The position numbers were made by a program, and so were the translations under genes. A stretch of 64,000 nucleotides of DNA from Gammaproteobacteria bacterium (GTDB lineage Bacteria; Pseudomonadota; Gammaproteobacteria; Magnimaribacterales; AG-339-G14): the NCBI GenBank assembly GCA_019652555.1, contig BPAJ01000002.1, forward strand, positions 205,014 through 269,013, given 5' to 3'. Below are positions 17,772-26,430 of this stretch, one piece after another. A model generated the notes under the pieces. The model saw only the letters and a list, made by a program, of their open reading frames with translations, was not told the DNA's origin and ran no database searches. Every line of letters starts with the position of its first letter. Position 1 is the stretch's first letter.

Positions 17772-18395
17772 TTATTCTACTAATCTTTTAATCAAGTCTT
17801 TAGATGCTCTTGAATTAAAATCTATAGGCGAAATACCTTCAAAAAGAATTTGTGACAGATCTTCAAAGGCTTTATCGAAATCATCATTTAAGACTAAATA
17901 ATCATACATTTCAGACTTACTGATTTCTTTTTTTGCCTCTGACAGTCTGTTTTCTATTGCTTCAGACGAATCTAGATTTCTTTTGATCAGTCTTTGCTTC
18001 AAATCGTCTAGAGACGGAGGAACTAAAAAAATTAGCTTAGCATCATCAAAAAGTTCTTTAACAGCATAAGCACCTTGCCAATCCAATTCTAAAATTAGGT
18101 TTGAGTTATTGTATTTTGTTTTTATTTCTTCCTTTGAAGTACCATAGAAATTCCCAAAGACAGTTGCGTATTCAACATATTCTTCCTTTTTAATTTTATC
18201 TTTGAAATCTTTTTCAGATAAAAAATAATAATCTTTGCCTTCTAAATCTCCTTGACGTTTTTGTCTCGAAGTGTCAGAAATGCTTTTTTCAAAGTTTGCA
18301 GATCTTGAATCTTCAAAAAGCTTATTTATCAAAGAAGTTTTGCCGCCTCCCGAAGGACTGGAAATAACAAAAAGTTTGTGGAGATTTTCAGGCAT
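17772..18395 (-). CDS. gmk: Guanylate kinase
   Basis: Gmk phosphorylates GMP to GDP. The chosen ATG at 18395 gives a 207-aa protein beginning with HKLFVISSPSGGGKTSL, the P-loop. Later come SDTSRQKRQGDLEGKDYYFLS (GMP-binding, in two blocks) and ILELDWQGA. The open frame extends 23 codons upstream, but that leader has no family match and would run over the pyrE start. It is divergent from pyrE with only 29 bases between the starts, so the promoters must overlap or lie inside the neighbouring genes. Confidence 0.95.
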   Translation of the reverse strand: MPENLHKLFVISSPSGGGKTSLINKLFEDSRSANFEKSISDTSRQKRQGDLEGKDYYFLSEKDFKDKIKKEEYVEYATVFGNFYGTSKEEIKTKYNNSNLILELDWQGAYAVKELFDDAKLIFLVPPSLDDLKQRLIKRNLDSSEAIENRLSEAKKEISKSEMYDYLVLNDDFDKAFEDLSQILFEGISPIDFNSRASKDLIKRLVE

Positions 18396-18424
18396 TGATA
18401 AAGTATGGAAACGTTGAAACCAAT

Positions 18425-18979
18425 ATGCAAGATTTTTTAGATAAAGCCATTGAATTAGAAGCACTTAAGTTTGGAAGTTTTAAACTGAAATCTGGCATGG
18501 AAAGCGATTATTTTTTTAATATTGCTGCTTTTTTTGATTCTGAATCGCTTTCTTTTTTAGCTGATTGCTATGTATCTAAAATATTGGACTTGAAGATAGA
18601 TTTTGATTTATTTTTTGGCCCTGCATACAAAGGCATCCCTTTGGCGTCAGTTGTTGCAACAAAATATTTTGAAGCAACAAAACAAAATATTCCTTTAGCT
18701 TTTGACCGAAAGGAAGAGAAAAGTCATGGCGAAGGAGGAATCATCATGGGAAATTTGGAAGGCAAGAAAGCTTTATTGATTGATGATGTTTTAACCGCTG
18801 GAACTGCCATTAAGAACTCAAAAGAAATCATCGAAAGCAACAGAGGGACTTTTGTGGGAGCACTAGTAGCTTTGGATAGAGAAGAACCTTATGACTCGGG
18901 TAAAACTTTTCAGGAGTTTTATGCTGAGCAAGGCATTAAAATACATTCAATAGCAAAAATTTCGGAACTTAAAAAATAA
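18425..18979 (+). CDS. pyrE: Orotate phosphoribosyltransferase
   Basis: PyrE adds PRPP ribose phosphate to orotate in pyrimidine synthesis. The protein (184 aa from the ATG at 18425) has ALKFGSFKLKSGMESDYFFN near the start (in conserved blocks), FDRKEEKSHGEGG (the flexible catalytic loop) and the PRPP motif ALLIDDVLTAGTAI. An in-frame TTG 10 codons upstream is a weaker start. It is about 30 residues shorter than E. coli PyrE. Riboflavin synthase follows after three bases. Confidence 0.94.
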   Translation: MQDFLDKAIELEALKFGSFKLKSGMESDYFFNIAAFFDSESLSFLADCYVSKILDLKIDFDLFFGPAYKGIPLASVVATKYFEATKQNIPLAFDRKEEKSHGEGGIIMGNLEGKKALLIDDVLTAGTAIKNSKEIIESNRGTFVGALVALDREEPYDSGKTFQEFYAEQGIKIHSIAKISELKK

Positions 18980-18982
18980 AAA

Positions 18983-19576
18983 ATGTTTAGTGGAATAGTT
19001 CAGGCTGTATCAAAGAAGGTAAAATTTGAAGAAAAGGATTACGGGTATAAGTTATCCGTCACCGTTCCTGCTAATTTCACAAAAAAATTAAAGAAGGGCG
19101 ATAGCGTTGCAGTCAATGGTGTTTGTTTAACGGTAGTTGATTTCAAAAAAGACCTGATTGAATTTGATGTTGTACACGAATCAATCAAATTAACCAACAT
19201 CTCTGAGAAATTTTCTTCCATACCATTTAACTTAGAGAGATCATTGAAGATCGGTGATGAAGTAGGAGGACATTTTGTCTCTGGTCACGTTCATAATATT
19301 GCTGAAATAATAAGTTTCGAGAACAAAAAAGAAAGAATTCTAAAAATTAAAATTCCTTCTAATTTGAAAGGATACATTTTCAAAAAAGGATATGTTTCTA
19401 TAAATGGAATCAGCCTAACTGTCGTTAATGTGACAAATAATTTTTTTACAATTTCTATAATTCCAGAAACTATCTCTAAAACTAATTTATCTTTCCTGAA
19501 AAAAGGTGATTTTGTAAATGTTGAAGCAGACCAACAAACGATTTCTATAGTTGAGACTGTTAAAAAATTAACTTAA
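18983..19576 (+). CDS. ribE: Riboflavin synthase alpha chain
   Basis: This enzyme dismutates two 6,7-dimethyl-8-ribityllumazine molecules into riboflavin. The 197-aa protein has the tandem lumazine-binding barrels of the family. The first begins MFSGIVQAV and contains GDSVAVNGVCLTV with GGHFVSGHVH. The second repeats this as GYVSINGISLTVVNV with FTISIIPETI. Both halves are complete. It follows pyrE by three bases and is convergent with the yqeY-like gene, with a short overlap. Confidence 0.96.
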   Translation: MFSGIVQAVSKKVKFEEKDYGYKLSVTVPANFTKKLKKGDSVAVNGVCLTVVDFKKDLIEFDVVHESIKLTNISEKFSSIPFNLERSLKIGDEVGGHFVSGHVHNIAEIISFENKKERILKIKIPSNLKGYIFKKGYVSINGISLTVVNVTNNFFTISIIPETISKTNLSFLKKGDFVNVEADQQTISIVETVKKLT

Positions 19577-20017
19577 AGCTTTTTTTACTAATTGGCTAAC
19601 AACACCAGCATCTGCTTTACCTGCGATCAAAGGTTTTAGAGACCCCATTACTTTGCCCATATCTTTCATATCTTGGGCACCAACTTCAGAGATAATTTTA
19701 GAAACTAATTCAGAAACCTCTTCATCTGACATTTGTTCAGGTAAAAATTCCTTAATGATTTCTATTTCTTGTTTTTCTTTATCAGCCAATTCTTGTCTTT
19801 TCGCTTGTTCAAATTGTGCGATTGCATCATTTCTTTGTTTAATCATCTTTTCAAGAATTGAAGTGATTTGAAGTTCATTAAGATCTGACTTTTCTTCAAT
19901 TTCAATTTTTTGAATTTCCGCAAGAATCATTCTCAAAACAGTAGTTCTAAACTTGTCACCATCTTTCATAGAAATTGTGACTTGAGTTTTAATCAAGCTT
20001 TTAAGATCTTTGGACAT
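19568..20017 (-). CDS. GatB/YqeY domain protein
   Basis: The 149-aa protein resembles the tail domain of the GatB amidotransferase subunit: MKDGDKFRTTVLRMILAEI, RNDAIAQFEQAKRQELADKE, EFLPEQMSDEEV and the C-terminal MGKVMGSLKPLIAGKADAGVVSQLVKKAL (conserved in blocks). YqeY proteins are standalone relatives whose exact role is unsettled, perhaps tRNA-related. It directly follows rpsU with no gap, a pairing common in proteobacteria. Confidence 0.93.
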   Translation of the reverse strand: MSKDLKSLIKTQVTISMKDGDKFRTTVLRMILAEIQKIEIEEKSDLNELQITSILEKMIKQRNDAIAQFEQAKRQELADKEKQEIEIIKEFLPEQMSDEEVSELVSKIISEVGAQDMKDMGKVMGSLKPLIAGKADAGVVSQLVKKALS

Positions 20018-20236
20018 TTAGACTCTTGCTCTCAAAGGCGGCATTTTGCCGAACTTTCTTCTTTTCGCTTGTCTTTTTACTGCTGCTGCAGCTTTTCTTT
20101 TCCTAACAGAGGTAGGTTTTTCGTAAAATTCTCTTTTTCTTATTTCGGAAATGATTCCAGCTTTATCACAAGACCTTTTAAATCTTCTGAGTCCAGAATC
20201 GAAAGATTCGTTATCTTTTAGCTTTATAATAGGCAT
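20018..20236 (-). CDS. rpsU: Ribosomal protein bS21
   Basis: A 72-aa basic protein of the small ribosomal subunit. It starts [21 protein letters not shown] and contains the conserved [20 protein letters not shown] and an Arg/Lys-rich tail. It is divergent from tsaD, as in E. coli. In E. coli rpsU heads the rpsU-dnaG-rpoD operon. Here it is paired with yqeY, and dnaG-rpoD lie 26 kb away. Confidence 0.97.
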   Translation of the reverse strand: MPIIKLKDNESFDSGLRRFKRSCDKAGIISEIRKREFYEKPTSVRKRKAAAAVKRQAKRRKFGKMPPLRARV

Positions 20237-20300
20237 ATTTATATTAGGCTGGCAATTCTATAGAGAGTTAAGATATTTTGCAAAATAACTTTTAATTTAA

Positions 20301-21317
20301 ATGAAAATATTAGGAATAGAGACTTCGTGCGATGAAACTGGAATTGCTTTATATGACGGTAAAGCCAACCAAATTGTATTCGAAGCTTTATACAGTCAGG
20401 CAGAAGAGCATGATTTGTATGGAGGGGTAGTTCCTGAGCTAGCCGCTAGAGATCACATTAATCGACTCTTGCCTTTATTAAAAAATAAAATGAAAGATTC
20501 AAGCATCTCGATGAAAGAGATAGAAGCAATTGCCTTTACCAATGGTCCTGGTTTAAGAGGTCCTTTAATGGTTGGAGCAGGCTTTGCAAACTCTTTATCT
20601 TATGCCCTAGATATTCCTGTAATACCAATACATCATATGGAAGCACATTTGATAATGGCAAAATATGACGCAGAAGATTTAACTTATCCTTTTATTAGTT
20701 TATTAGTCTCAGGAGGACATACTTTAATAGTCAAAGTTTCTTCACCCAACGCATATAAAGTCATTGGACAAACAAAAGATGATGCTGTGGGGGAGGCTTT
20801 TGATAAAACTGCAAAATTATTGAAATTGGGTTACCCAGGCGGTCCAGAAATTGAAAAAAGAGCTTTGTTATCTAAAGGAAAACATCATTTTTCTTTTCCA
20901 CGACCCATGATTGATTCTAAGGATTTAAATTTTAGTTTTAGTGGCTTAAAAACTTCTGTACTTTATAAGGTGAAAGATTTATCTGAAAAGGAAGACCTTT
21001 CAGAGGATACAGTAAACGATATTGCTTTTGAGTTTCAAAATGCTGCAATAGATTGTCTGGTTAAAAAATCCCTAAAGGCATGCTTAATTGAACGAAGCCA
21101 ATCACTTGTTTTATCCGGTGGAGTTGCTGCTAACAAATACCTTAGAGAGGAACTTGAAAAGCACAAAGGAACCATAAATCTTTATTATCCAGATCAAAAA
21201 CACTGTACCGATAATGGATTGATGATCGCTTTTGCAGGTTTCCAAAAAATTAAAGAGCAAACCAAAGATTTTAGTATTGATGTTGCTCCAAGATGGAGTT
21301 TAGAAAATGTCCAATAA
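20301..21317 (+). CDS. tsaD: TsaD, tRNA N6-adenosine threonylcarbamoyltransferase
   Basis: TsaD transfers the threonylcarbamoyl group to A37 of ANN-decoding tRNAs, with TsaB and TsaE. The 338-aa ASKHA-fold protein opens with ILGIETSCDETGIALYD. It has the metal-binding IPIHHMEAHL, the nucleotide loops VSGGHT and SGGVAANKYLRE, and the C-terminal Asp in HCTDNGLMIAFAG. It is divergent from rpsU (64-base gap) and overlaps folB by 11 bases. Confidence 0.97.
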   Translation: MKILGIETSCDETGIALYDGKANQIVFEALYSQAEEHDLYGGVVPELAARDHINRLLPLLKNKMKDSSISMKEIEAIAFTNGPGLRGPLMVGAGFANSLSYALDIPVIPIHHMEAHLIMAKYDAEDLTYPFISLLVSGGHTLIVKVSSPNAYKVIGQTKDDAVGEAFDKTAKLLKLGYPGGPEIEKRALLSKGKHHFSFPRPMIDSKDLNFSFSGLKTSVLYKVKDLSEKEDLSEDTVNDIAFEFQNAAIDCLVKKSLKACLIERSQSLVLSGGVAANKYLREELEKHKGTINLYYPDQKHCTDNGLMIAFAGFQKIKEQTKDFSIDVAPRWSLENVQ

Positions 21318-21660
21318 GATTTTTGTAAAAGATTTAGAAATTGAAGCCATAATAGGAATCTTTGATTGGGAAAGAGAGGTTAAGCAGCTCATAAAAATTT
21401 CTTACGAAGTAGAAGTTGATATCAAAAAAGCTTTTAAGTCAGACAATATAGAAGATACTTTTGACTATAAAACTACATCAAAGAAAATAATAAAATTTGT
21501 AGAAAAATCATCTTTTCAGCTTATTGAAGCTCTTGCTGAAAAAGTTTCAAAAATTATCATGCAAGACGAAAGGGTGTTAAATCTTTCTCTATCTGTATCC
21601 AAGCCTGGCGCTCTTCGTGGATCAAAAGAAGTAGGGCTTACAATTTTCCGCTCAAGATAA
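21307..21660 (+). CDS. folB: Dihydroneopterin aldolase
   Basis: FolB cleaves 7,8-dihydroneopterin to 6-hydroxymethyl-dihydropterin in folate synthesis. The 117-aa protein has IFVKDLEIEAIIGIFDWERE at the start, with the pterin-site Glu region, the DTFDYKTTSKKII segment, and SVSKPGALRGSKEVGLTI at the end. It overlaps tsaD upstream, and its stop overlaps the folK start (TAATG), so all three appear to be one operon. FolB and FolK catalyse successive steps. Confidence 0.94.
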   Translation: MSNKIFVKDLEIEAIIGIFDWEREVKQLIKISYEVEVDIKKAFKSDNIEDTFDYKTTSKKIIKFVEKSSFQLIEALAEKVSKIIMQDERVLNLSLSVSKPGALRGSKEVGLTIFRSR

Positions 21661-22121
21661 TGCCAAAAATATATTTAAGTCTTGGCAGTAACATTAAACC
21701 AGAGGAAAATTTAAATAAAGCAAAAGAGCTTTTAAGTCAGGAGTACCAATTAGAAAAAGAATCAAAAACTTATAAAACAAAATCAGAAGGCTTTGAAGGT
21801 GAAGATTTTCTAAATCAAGTAGTCTGCCTCACAACTGAAGATTCTGCAGAAGAGGTTGTTGGTATGTTGAAAGACATCGAAAAAAAAATCGGCAGAAAAG
21901 ATAGGTCAGAAAAGTTTTCCGATAGAGAAATTGATATTGATTTGTTGCTATACGGAAAATACGTAGGCAAAGCTTTAGGCAAAGACATACCTCACAAAGA
22001 CATTGATCTATATAGATTTGTACTGGAGCCTTTAGCAGAAATTGCCCCTAATTTGATACATCCAAAGCATCAAGAAAAAATCTCTGAGATTTGGAAAAAG
22101 AAGTTAAATAGCTTCGCCTAG
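21660..22121 (+). CDS. folK: HPPK, 2-amino-4-hydroxy-6-hydroxymethyldihydropteridine pyrophosphokinase
   Basis: FolK pyrophosphorylates the FolB product before condensation with p-aminobenzoate. The 153-aa protein starts IYLSLGSNIKPEENL and has the signature GRKDRSEKFSDREIDIDLLLYG (two conserved blocks), where the paired Asp residues bind magnesium. HKDIDLYRFVLEPLAEIAP follows, where the family usually has HP.(..)R.FVL.PL.EIAP. It is convergent with the MFS gene and overlaps it by 18 bases. Confidence 0.95.
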   Translation: MPKIYLSLGSNIKPEENLNKAKELLSQEYQLEKESKTYKTKSEGFEGEDFLNQVVCLTTEDSAEEVVGMLKDIEKKIGRKDRSEKFSDREIDIDLLLYGKYVGKALGKDIPHKDIDLYRFVLEPLAEIAPNLIHPKHQEKISEIWKKKLNSFA

Positions 22122-23702
22122 GTTTCTCGCTTTAACAAAAAGATTCTCTTCATCTTTTTTCAAAAATCTACAAGCAAAACCCAATAAAACCATTGGTACT
22201 AATAAAACCACTAAAGACTGAGCTAGGGCTTGTTTTAACCCAATTGCTTCTGCCATTGATTTATTCATCCCTTCAGCAAGAAATTGCATTGTATAAATAT
22301 CACTCAACATACCTGTCAGATAAGGTCCCAAAGCTAATCCACCCATACTAAGCATTAAAATAAAAAATGCACTTGCCACCGCTCTTAACCTTGGTAAAAC
22401 AAGCTCAGTTACTGTTGATGCTGCACAACCTAACCAAGCAGTTGAAGAAACATGATAGAAAAATTTCCATGCAAAAGAGACATTGGCTTCAGGTGAATAC
22501 AAAAATCCTAGACCTGTAACTGCGGTACCTAGGGCAGAAGCCATTATCAAATATAGCTTTCCATTTATGTATTTTTCTCTTAGTTTATCTCCAACAAAAC
22601 CACCCCCAATTACTCCTACCATGGATCCAAAAGCAGTTATCAAGCCATAGATAACACCAACCTCAGAGGCTGTCATACCGAAATTTCTTATGTAAAAGGC
22701 GGGGCCAAACGCACCTAATGCATAGGTGACGAAAGTAATAAAAGGAAAAGCTAACAGGCCAAGTAAAAGTGCCTTGCTTTTGAACATCAATTCAAAAGCA
22801 ACTTTATCTCTAATTCTTAGTCCTTGAATCCAATTGCACACAATGTAAAAACCTATTCCAAAGGCAATCCATTGCAAATAATCTCCAGTTGTTTGAATCA
22901 ACCAATAGGCAGCTGATAAAACAAAAATAAGCAAAGCAAAATTTCTTAATAATTCTTTTTGTGTATTTTCAGCTTGAAGCAACCCAATGGGAGTTAGTCC
23001 TACTAGTTCTCCAAAAGCTGCCTTAAGAGGATTTTCTTTTTTGGTTTCTGTTAAACCCTCACTTAAACCTCTAGGTGGTTCTTTTATCTGCCATGTTATA
23101 AGGGCCAGCAAAATTCCTGGAAGACCAACCGCCATGAAAGCTACTTGCCATCCTTTCAATCCAAAGGGGGCCTCAGATATTATTGGAAAAGCTTCATTCC
23201 AGTTATCTACTATCAGCCCTCCAATGAATATCCCTATTCCCGAACCTATGTAAAGTCCGCTTGCGTATATCGATAATACTGTTGCTCTAACTTTTGGAGA
23301 GAAGTAGTCTGACAAAAGCGAGTAAGATGCTGGTGACGCGCTAGATTCTCCAATGCCAACACCAAATCTATAAATTGATAATGATAAAAAAGACTTTGCA
23401 GTACCTGACAAAAATGTCATCAAGCTCCAAAAAGCCAAACCCAAACTTATTAAATTTTTTCTATTCCAAGTATCAGCAAGTTTACCCATTGGGATTCCAA
23501 CCACTGAGTAGAAGACTGCAAAAGCAGTTCCATACAAGAAGCCAATGTCACTGTCAGAGATATTTAAGTCTGCTTTTAAATCTTCTGCGAGAATGGTTAA
23601 GATTTGTCTATCTATAAAATTAAACACATAGACTATGACAAGCAGAATTAGAGCAAATTTTGCACTACGGCCACCGACTTCTGGAATAGAAGGATTATTC
23701 AT
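22104..23702 (-). CDS. MFS transporter, spinster-like
   Basis: A 532-aa inner-membrane transporter. The first half begins with a helix ending NFIDRQILTILAEDLKADLNISDSDIGFLYGTAF (in two blocks) and the MFS loop GIPMGKLADTWNRKNLISLG, which is typical of spinster-like carriers. The central region (about residues 250-330) contains additional hydrophobic segments (FALLIFVLSAAYWLI and YLQWIAFGIGFYIVC), so it may have more than 12 helices. Substrates of this branch are poorly known. It is the last gene of a minus-strand run with two MaoC genes and a kinase-like gene. Confidence 0.85.
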   Translation of the reverse strand: MNNPSIPEVGGRSAKFALILLVIVYVFNFIDRQILTILAEDLKADLNISDSDIGFLYGTAFAVFYSVVGIPMGKLADTWNRKNLISLGLAFWSLMTFLSGTAKSFLSLSIYRFGVGIGESSASPASYSLLSDYFSPKVRATVLSIYASGLYIGSGIGIFIGGLIVDNWNEAFPIISEAPFGLKGWQVAFMAVGLPGILLALITWQIKEPPRGLSEGLTETKKENPLKAAFGELVGLTPIGLLQAENTQKELLRNFALLIFVLSAAYWLIQTTGDYLQWIAFGIGFYIVCNWIQGLRIRDKVAFELMFKSKALLLGLLAFPFITFVTYALGAFGPAFYIRNFGMTASEVGVIYGLITAFGSMVGVIGGGFVGDKLREKYINGKLYLIMASALGTAVTGLGFLYSPEANVSFAWKFFYHVSSTAWLGCAASTVTELVLPRLRAVASAFFILMLSMGGLALGPYLTGMLSDIYTMQFLAEGMNKSMAEAIGLKQALAQSLVVLLVPMVLLGFACRFLKKDEENLFVKARNLGEAI

Positions 23703-23714
23703 AAAACTTATTTA

Positions 23715-24131
23715 TTAGCCTACTTTTGCAGTAGCAGAGCCAGTGATAACAGTAACACCGTCTTGATTCTTTGTTTCAATAGCAATCTCAGCGAGGGTTT
23801 CACCATCCTCTTCTTTGATATCTATGATTGTTGCAGTGCTTTCTAAAGAATCTCCAGGCCAAACTTGATTGGTAAAACGAACGCCATATTTTTTAAGCGT
23901 GCCGTCACCTACGAAGTTTGTAAGCATCTTACCCGTCATTCCCATCGACAACATTCCATGAGCAAAGACACCTGGATAACCGGCAATTTCTTTAGTGAAT
24001 TTATCATCGGAATGGAGAGGGTTGTAGTCACCAGATGCTCCAGCATATTGAACAATTTGAGTTCTCTTCAAATCTTCTACGATCTTTTCAGAATAAGTAT
24101 CTCCAACTTTAATTTCATTTTTCTTCAACAT
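23715..24131 (-). CDS. MaoC-type (R)-hydratase/dehydratase (hotdog fold)
   Basis: The 138-aa protein has the hydratase-2 motif SGDYNPLHSDDKFTKEIAGYPG, with the Asp/His pair, followed by VFAHGMLSMGMTGK. It would hydrate enoyl-CoA or dehydrate (R)-3-hydroxyacyl thioesters. The partner immediately upstream (10-base gap) is a second, diverged hotdog protein, so the two may form a heterodimer like mycobacterial HadAB, where only one subunit is catalytic. This one has the catalytic residues. Confidence 0.88.
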   Translation of the reverse strand: MLKKNEIKVGDTYSEKIVEDLKRTQIVQYAGASGDYNPLHSDDKFTKEIAGYPGVFAHGMLSMGMTGKMLTNFVGDGTLKKYGVRFTNQVWPGDSLESTATIIDIKEEDGETLAEIAIETKNQDGVTVITGSATAKVG

Positions 24132-24140
24132 ATCCTTCTC

Positions 24141-24623
24141 CTAATTTTCTACAGGTTTTTCTGTAACCACGCCAACAGAAGTTGCAGTAATGATGAGCTC
24201 ACCATCTTGATTTCTGTATTCGGTTACACTTTCACTAAATTTTAATTTTCCGGCTCTTTTGCTTTCTTTTTCCCAAGATTTTCCTGGTTTAACTTCAGCA
24301 GTAATAACATCGCCCACTTTCAAAGGTTGATGGTATTCATAATGTTGTTCGGCATGAAGGCCCATTGCTGCTCCTCCACCCCCAGAGCCAGAACCCGATG
24401 ATTTCATTCCAGTAGCTTCTTTACCAGATCCAAACCAATTATCACCACCAATTTTTGGTCTTAAAAAATAATCAGGATCAAATTGCGCACTAGATTGAAT
24501 AAAAGTAGGAGGTGCAATAACGTTTTCATCTTTTTCTTCATAATATTTAGGATTTGCATCTCCAATTGATCTCGCAAACATCATGATGTGACTTTTTTCG
24601 ACTGGCATTTTTATTTTTGACAT
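24141..24623 (-). CDS. MaoC N-terminal-type hotdog protein (FAS1-like dehydratase)
   Basis: The 160-aa protein begins with a segment of the FAS1-type dehydratase family: VEKSHIMMFARSIGDANPKYYEE, then VIAPPTFIQSSAQFDPDY and GLHAEQHYEYHQPLKVGD. Unusually it has a Gly/Ser-rich linker (SSGSGSGGGGAAMG) before the second half. It lacks the catalytic Asp-His pair of its neighbour and is probably the non-catalytic half of a dehydratase pair. It lies 8 bases after the APH-like kinase gene in the same run. Confidence 0.85.
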   Translation of the reverse strand: MSKIKMPVEKSHIMMFARSIGDANPKYYEEKDENVIAPPTFIQSSAQFDPDYFLRPKIGGDNWFGSGKEATGMKSSGSGSGGGGAAMGLHAEQHYEYHQPLKVGDVITAEVKPGKSWEKESKRAGKLKFSESVTEYRNQDGELIITATSVGVVTEKPVEN

Positions 24624-24630
24624 TTTTACC

Positions 24631-25680
24631 TCACTCGTTAATTAATTTCCAAGCTTCATCAGCCATCATAACGGCATTTTCGCCAAAAGAGTCAGCATTT
24701 TTACCTGCTGCAGTTCCGTCTCTGACTCTGCCCATAATTCCTTGACTGATTGCTGCTAACTTAAATAAATTAAAACCCATGTACAAATTCCACTCCGGTT
24801 TGATTTGATAACCAGTTTTCTCTTCATACATTTCCAAATATTCCATTTCAGTAGGAATACCCAAATCTTTGCATTGTTTTTCATCCGATAAAACGGGGTT
24901 TAACTTATATTGAATACAGTGATAACTAAAATCTGCGGCAGGATCTCCTAGCGTAGAAAGCTCCCAATCCAGTATTGCGCAAATTTTAAAAGTTTTTAAG
25001 TCAATCATGACGTTGCTTAAACTAAAGTCACCATGAACAAGTTTTGTTGCTTTTTCAGCAGGGAGGTTTTTTGGCAACCACTCCATAAGATTGTTCATAG
25101 ATTTTATTTCTCTCGTTTCCGATGCAACATATTGTTTGGACCATCTTGCAACTTGTCGACCAACATAATTTCCAGGTTTTCCAAAAGTTTCTAGCCCGAT
25201 GCTTTCATGATCAACACTGTGTAACATCGCAATCGTTTCGTTCATAGAATGATAGATCTTTTGTCTTTCTTCATTGGATGCTTGAGGGATATGAGGTTCC
25301 CACATTACTTCCCCGTCTACAAAACTCATCAAGAAGAATTCTGTTCCAATGACTGATTCGTCTTCGCAATGTATATAGGCTTTTGGAACCGGAACATCTG
25401 TTTTATTCAAGGCAGCAATTACTTTGTATTCTCTATCAACTGCATGCGCGGATTTCAAAAGCTTCCCTGGAGGCTTTCTTCTTAAGACATAAGATTCTCT
25501 TTGAGTTTTTAAAAGGTAAGTAGGGTTGGATTGCCCTCCAACGAATTCTTCAATTGATTTTATATCTCCAAAGTTTTCTAATTTGTCATTGAGAAATTCT
25601 TGAAGCTTGTTTTGATCAATCTCATGTCTTTCTGATACGTTTTTTGTACCTGAATATTCCCCTTTGAACTTACTATTCAT
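24631..25680 (-). CDS. Phosphotransferase family protein (APH fold, ACAD10-like)
   Basis: A 349-aa aminoglycoside-phosphotransferase-fold protein. The Brenner motif LVHGDFSLSNVMID and the metal-binding CAILDWELSTLGDPAADF are intact, and VGGQSNPTYLL with YVLRRKPPGKLLKSAH forms the nucleotide-binding N-lobe. This branch is close to the kinase domain of ACAD10/ACAD11, which acts on 4-hydroxyacyl-CoAs in fatty acid catabolism. Its place next to two hotdog dehydratases fits lipid or hydroxy acid use. The substrate is inferred, not shown. Confidence 0.88.
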   Translation of the reverse strand: MNSKFKGEYSGTKNVSERHEIDQNKLQEFLNDKLENFGDIKSIEEFVGGQSNPTYLLKTQRESYVLRRKPPGKLLKSAHAVDREYKVIAALNKTDVPVPKAYIHCEDESVIGTEFFLMSFVDGEVMWEPHIPQASNEERQKIYHSMNETIAMLHSVDHESIGLETFGKPGNYVGRQVARWSKQYVASETREIKSMNNLMEWLPKNLPAEKATKLVHGDFSLSNVMIDLKTFKICAILDWELSTLGDPAADFSYHCIQYKLNPVLSDEKQCKDLGIPTEMEYLEMYEEKTGYQIKPEWNLYMGFNLFKLAAISQGIMGRVRDGTAAGKNADSFGENAVMMADEAWKLINE

Positions 25681-25707
25681 ACTTTTCTCAAGAAAAGTAA
25701 ATATACA

Positions 25708-26430
25708 TCAATTTAAAGATCTGCCGCCATCAATTTTTAAAATCTGACCGGTCACGTAGGAAAATTTAGTCAACCCAAGCACTGCCTCAGAAATATCTCT
25801 TTCTGTTCCAATTCTGTTTAAAGGAATTTCATTTAGCAGGTCTTGTTCTTCAGATGAGCCATCTGAAGGTAACAATATTGCGCCGGGAGCAACGGCATTT
25901 ACTCTTACTTCGGGAGCAAACTCACGTGCAAGAGTTTTGGTTAAATTTTCAAGTCCTGCTTTTGCCATAGAGTAAATAACGTAGTTTTTCATTCCTCTAT
26001 TAACCATTGCATCAGATATATTAATTATTAATCCTTTAGATTCTGAAAGCATTTTTTTACAGTGCCTTGATAACAAGAACGGCCCTCGTAAATTAGAGTT
26101 AATAAGATCATCCCAGTCAGAGTCATTATGATTTTCTACATCTGTTTTAAAAAAAGATGAGGCATTATTTACCAAAAGATCCAGAGAATTAGAATTATTA
26201 TTTATCTTACTTGTCAGCTCTTTCACTTGTTCAAAATCATTAAGATCTAAGCTAAAAATCTCACAACTACCTTTTCTTAATTTGTTTAGTTCGGATTTAA
26301 GGTCTTTTGCTTCATTTTCTGATTTGTTGTAATGACAAATGATGTTGTAACCGTTTTCATGCAGTTTTTTACATATATCTTTACCAATTCTTATTGCTCC
26401 TCCAGTAATTAAGGCAGTTTTATAAATCAT
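25708..26430 (-). CDS. SDR oxidoreductase, pteridine reductase-like
   Basis: A 240-aa short-chain dehydrogenase. The dinucleotide loop reads ALITGGAIRIGKDICKKL. The TGxxxRIG form, with Arg after the usual Gly, together with HYNKSENEAK after strand 2, is characteristic of pteridine reductase/FolM-like enzymes using NADPH. The catalytic YSMAK is present, along with VNNASSFF and VNAVAPGAI. A role in reducing dihydrofolate or dihydromonapterin is plausible given the nearby folB and folK. Its 5' end overlaps the CCA enzyme gene by 11 bases. Confidence 0.85.
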   Translation of the reverse strand: MIYKTALITGGAIRIGKDICKKLHENGYNIICHYNKSENEAKDLKSELNKLRKGSCEIFSLDLNDFEQVKELTSKINNNSNSLDLLVNNASSFFKTDVENHNDSDWDDLINSNLRGPFLLSRHCKKMLSESKGLIINISDAMVNRGMKNYVIYSMAKAGLENLTKTLAREFAPEVRVNAVAPGAILLPSDGSSEEQDLLNEIPLNRIGTERDISEAVLGLTKFSYVTGQILKIDGGRSLN

